Source: Sulfitobacter sediminilitoris (GTDB taxonomy: Bacteria; Pseudomonadota; Alphaproteobacteria; Rhodobacterales; Rhodobacteraceae). From it: 64,000 bases of DNA. The position numbers were made by a program, and so were the translations under genes. Under the pieces are notes generated by a model. The model was given only the letters and a program-made list of their open reading frames with translations. It had not been told where the DNA came from and searched no databases. Positions 61,801 to 64,000 of the stretch are shown here, piece after piece. The stretch lies in the NCBI RefSeq assembly GCF_010667575.1, contig NZ_JAABNT010000003.1, positions 248,001-312,000 of the forward strand, in the 5' to 3' direction. Numbering within the stretch: position 1 is the stretch's first letter; each line of letters opens with the position of its first letter.

Positions 61801-63138
61801 ATGTATTTCCGCATGGACATCAGCCGCTTCGCACCCATGACCCTTATCCGCAAAGCGCGTGAATATACCCGGAAGCTTTGGGTGCGTGTTGTTATCATGG
61901 GGCTGTTGGCTTTCGTCGCGCTGGCACTGACCCAATTGATCGAACCGCTGGTGCCAAAAGATATCGCAACGAACCTTACAGGCAGCGCTGCGGATCGTTT
62001 GTTGCAGATCATCGCCAACGCAATGCTTTCGGTCACGATTTTTTCGATCACGGTTATGGTCACTGTCTACCGCTCGTCCTCGACCCAATGGACACCGCGA
62101 GTGCATCGGCTAATCATACAGGACCGCACAACCCAGAACACACTTGCGGTGTTCATCGGGGCCTATGTCTATGCGCTGGTCGCTATCATCATGCGCGAGT
62201 TGGGGATATACGTCCACGACCGCGCGCTTGTGCTTTTTGGGATGACGGTCATCGTGCTGGTGGTGATTGTTGTCTACCTGATCCGCTGGGTGTTGCATCT
62301 GCAGACCTTTGGCAGTCTGATCGACACCACCCGCCAGATTGAGGACGTGACCCGCGCTCAATTCAAGGATCGGTTGGAAAATCCCTGTCTTGGGGCCAAT
62401 CCGCTGATAGATGATGTGCCCTCGGACGCACAGGCCATCTGTGCGAAAGAAAGCGGCTATATTCAGCATATCTATCCAGAAGCGCTGAATAGCATGGCTG
62501 AGAAACGGGGAGTGAAGCTGTATCTGACCAAGAACATCGGACAGTTCGTCTTTTTGAATGAACCCCTGCTTATGGTTGGCGGTTTTGACCAAAGCGATCA
62601 ATGCGACGGCGATTTAGAGGGTTTCGCAAGCGAGCTTCAGGAATGCATCGTGTTGGGCGACCTGCGTACTTTTGATCAGGACCCCCGTTTCGGTCTTGTG
62701 GTCATGGGCGAGGTCGCTTCCAAGGCTTTGTCACCCGGTGTGAATGACCCCGGCACCGCGATTGATGTTATCACCCGGATCGGTCGCATTCTGTCCAACT
62801 ATTCAGACGAGGTGGCACGCGACCGCGACACCAAACTGGAACACATATACGTTCGTCCGCTCGACCCACGCGATCTGATTGATGACGGCTTTGGCGCGCT
62901 CGCGCGGGACGGCCGGGAAGTCGTCGAGGTGCAGCAGCGGTTGCAGGTCATCATGTCCGGGCTGATGCGTCACCCTGATGACGGGCTCGGCAAGGCGGCG
63001 CGAGAGGCGGCCGAGAACTACCTGCGCCGCAGTCTGCATGCCATCGACTTTGAACCTGATCGCAAACGGGTGCTGTCCTCGGCGCGGGATGATGTACAGA
63101 ACGCTGTGGGCCGCGAGGTTGCAGGCGCAGGCGCCTGA
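61801..63138 (+). CDS. DUF2254 membrane protein
   Basis: 445-aa protein with four hydrophobic segments in the first 170 residues (VRVVIMGLLAFVALALTQ and others) and a soluble C-terminal domain containing FDQDPRFGLVVMGEVASKALSPGVNDPGTAIDVI, the hallmark block of DUF2254. Its function is unknown. ATG 61801 is taken, with 61816 possible. It lies between two dehydrogenase paralogues, divergent from the first. Confidence 0.85.
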   Translation: MYFRMDISRFAPMTLIRKAREYTRKLWVRVVIMGLLAFVALALTQLIEPLVPKDIATNLTGSAADRLLQIIANAMLSVTIFSITVMVTVYRSSSTQWTPRVHRLIIQDRTTQNTLAVFIGAYVYALVAIIMRELGIYVHDRALVLFGMTVIVLVVIVVYLIRWVLHLQTFGSLIDTTRQIEDVTRAQFKDRLENPCLGANPLIDDVPSDAQAICAKESGYIQHIYPEALNSMAEKRGVKLYLTKNIGQFVFLNEPLLMVGGFDQSDQCDGDLEGFASELQECIVLGDLRTFDQDPRFGLVVMGEVASKALSPGVNDPGTAIDVITRIGRILSNYSDEVARDRDTKLEHIYVRPLDPRDLIDDGFGALARDGREVVEVQQRLQVIMSGLMRHPDDGLGKAAREAAENYLRRSLHAIDFEPDRKRVLSSARDDVQNAVGREVAGAGA

Positions 63139-63254
63139 AAGGGATCGTTGCCAAACTTGACCAACGGCGACGAGGCATGTCGTGAATGGGCATTCTTGCT
63201 AATGCCGGTGGGTTCAGATTGCGGTAAAACGCGAACCCACATTAGGACACCCAC

Positions 63255-64000
63255 ATGCGCACCCATGCTCAGGCCGTCGTCATCGGAGGCGGCGTTATCG
63301 GCTGCTCCATCCTTTATCACCTGACCAAGCTGGGCTGGACCGATGTCGTGCTGCTGGAGCGGGATGAGCTAACGTCCGGGTCAACTTGGCATGCGGCGGC
63401 AAACATTCACGGGCTGCACGACAACAACAACATCACCCGCATCCAGAACTATACCATGGACCTATACAATGCGCTGGAGGCTGAGACGGGTCAAAGCTGC
63501 GGTGTGTTTCAACCCGGTTCTCTGTATCTGGCCCAAACAGAGGCCCGCGAGCACCAGTTGCGTCTGCAAGCGGCCAAGGCGAAGTATTATGGGCTGCCGT
63601 TTCGCGAAGTGAGCCGTGCCGAGGCGGAAGCGCTGCATCCACTTGTCGACTATGATGGCATTCGCTGCATCATGTTCGAAGAGAACGGTGGCAACGTCGA
63701 TCCGTCAGGCGTCACCAATGCCTATGCTGTAGGTGCGCGGCAGAACGGGGCCGAGATCATCAGATTCTGTCCGGTGACGGGGACAGAGCAACAAGCCGAC
63801 GGTACATGGATCGTGCGGACTGAAAAGGGCGATATTGCCACGCATTGGATCGTCAATGCTGCCGGTCTTTGGGGTCGGGAGGTGGCCGCACTGGCCGGCA
63901 TCAAACTACCCTTGCAGCCGACCGAACATCAGTACTTTGTCACCGAGACGATTGCAGAGATCGCCGGGATGGACCGCCGCCTGCCGTCGGTGGCGGACCG
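63255..64000 (+). CDS. FAD-dependent dehydrogenase of the dimethylglycine/sarcosine type (partial)
   Basis: The open frame runs from ATG 63255 off the window end (248 codons seen). It begins AVVIGGGVIGCSILYHLTKLGW followed by ERDELTSGSTWHAAANIHGL, closely resembling the enzyme at 59248 but with ANIH in place of AGGFH. The rest (NVDPSGVTNAYAVGARQNGAEI, NAAGLWGREVAALAG, PTEHQYFVTE) fits the FAD domain. Whether it has a GcvT domain cannot be seen. Probably a duplicated gene with a different substrate. Confidence 0.88.
   Translation, partial: MRTHAQAVVIGGGVIGCSILYHLTKLGWTDVVLLERDELTSGSTWHAAANIHGLHDNNNITRIQNYTMDLYNALEAETGQSCGVFQPGSLYLAQTEAREHQLRLQAAKAKYYGLPFREVSRAEAEALHPLVDYDGIRCIMFEENGGNVDPSGVTNAYAVGARQNGAEIIRFCPVTGTEQQADGTWIVRTEKGDIATHWIVNAAGLWGREVAALAGIKLPLQPTEHQYFVTETIAEIAGMDRRLPSVAD

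Overview
The window looks like chromosomal DNA of a marine alphaproteobacterium of the Roseobacter group (Rhodobacteraceae). The evidence is gene content and order: amidase-mrcA-prfB, a TRAP transporter beside a LuxR-type two-component pair, bpt, DUF2852, DUF2927, arginase-ornithine cyclodeaminase, GcvT-fused dimethylglycine/sarcosine dehydrogenases and RTX-Hint proteins. The GC-rich codon use of most genes agrees. The genus cannot be fixed from the sequence alone.

Left part (1-41 kb) is mostly housekeeping and catabolic core. 0-5.4 kb: cell-wall amidase, penicillin-binding protein 1A and release factor 2. 5.4-9.1 kb: an amidase-signature enzyme, then a Rieske oxygenase with a small partner and an XRE regulator. 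9.4-12.3 kb: ilvB-ilvN behind a complete attenuator (promoter, Leu/Val/Ile-rich leader peptide, terminator). 12.6-20.1 kb: OsmC, a two-component system and a three-gene TRAP transporter for an organic acid. 20.2-21.5 kb: a LysM protein with toxin-like architecture. 21.6-27.1 kb: bpt, RDD and DUF2852 membrane proteins, a YbaK/EbsC deacylase and glnE. 27-36 kb: lipoprotein, rRNA methyltransferase, PIN protein, M48 protease, P450, CoxE/MoxR pair, DUF2927 protein and dksA. 36-41 kb: FAD monooxygenase, ornithine cyclodeaminase and arginase under a divergent Lrp-type regulator, DsbB and a DedA/YqaA-like protein.

Accessory part (41.28-53.02 kb) is built around one tRNA-Leu(CAA). The intact gene is at 51622-51705. 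A copy of its 5' half lies at 41283 and a 16-nt copy of its 3' end at 53006. Between the 5' copy and the intact tRNA is a 10.3-kb integrative element. It carries a tyrosine integrase, matching 19-bp putative arm sites about 65 bp inside each end, a serine resolvase, a divergent protein with family-A-polymerase-like motifs, an RTX/DUF4214 protein coupled to a small XRE regulator, MaoC, DUF4188 and Sel1 proteins, and a remnant of a VPLPA-CTERM surface protein. Between the intact tRNA and the 3' copy lies a 1.3-kb mini-region with a small membrane protein and a frameshifted HEPN-like gene.

Right part (53.9-64 kb): a large RTX/Ig-like/Hint secreted protein followed by a decayed paralogue with three visible lesions, a MobA-like nucleotidyltransferase, a dimethylglycine/sarcosine dehydrogenase, a DUF2254 membrane protein and the start of a second dehydrogenase paralogue cut by the window end. 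With the Rieske oxygenase at 7-8 kb, these suggest use of methylated amines or betaines, but the substrates are inferred. No CRISPR array, rRNA gene or replication origin was seen.
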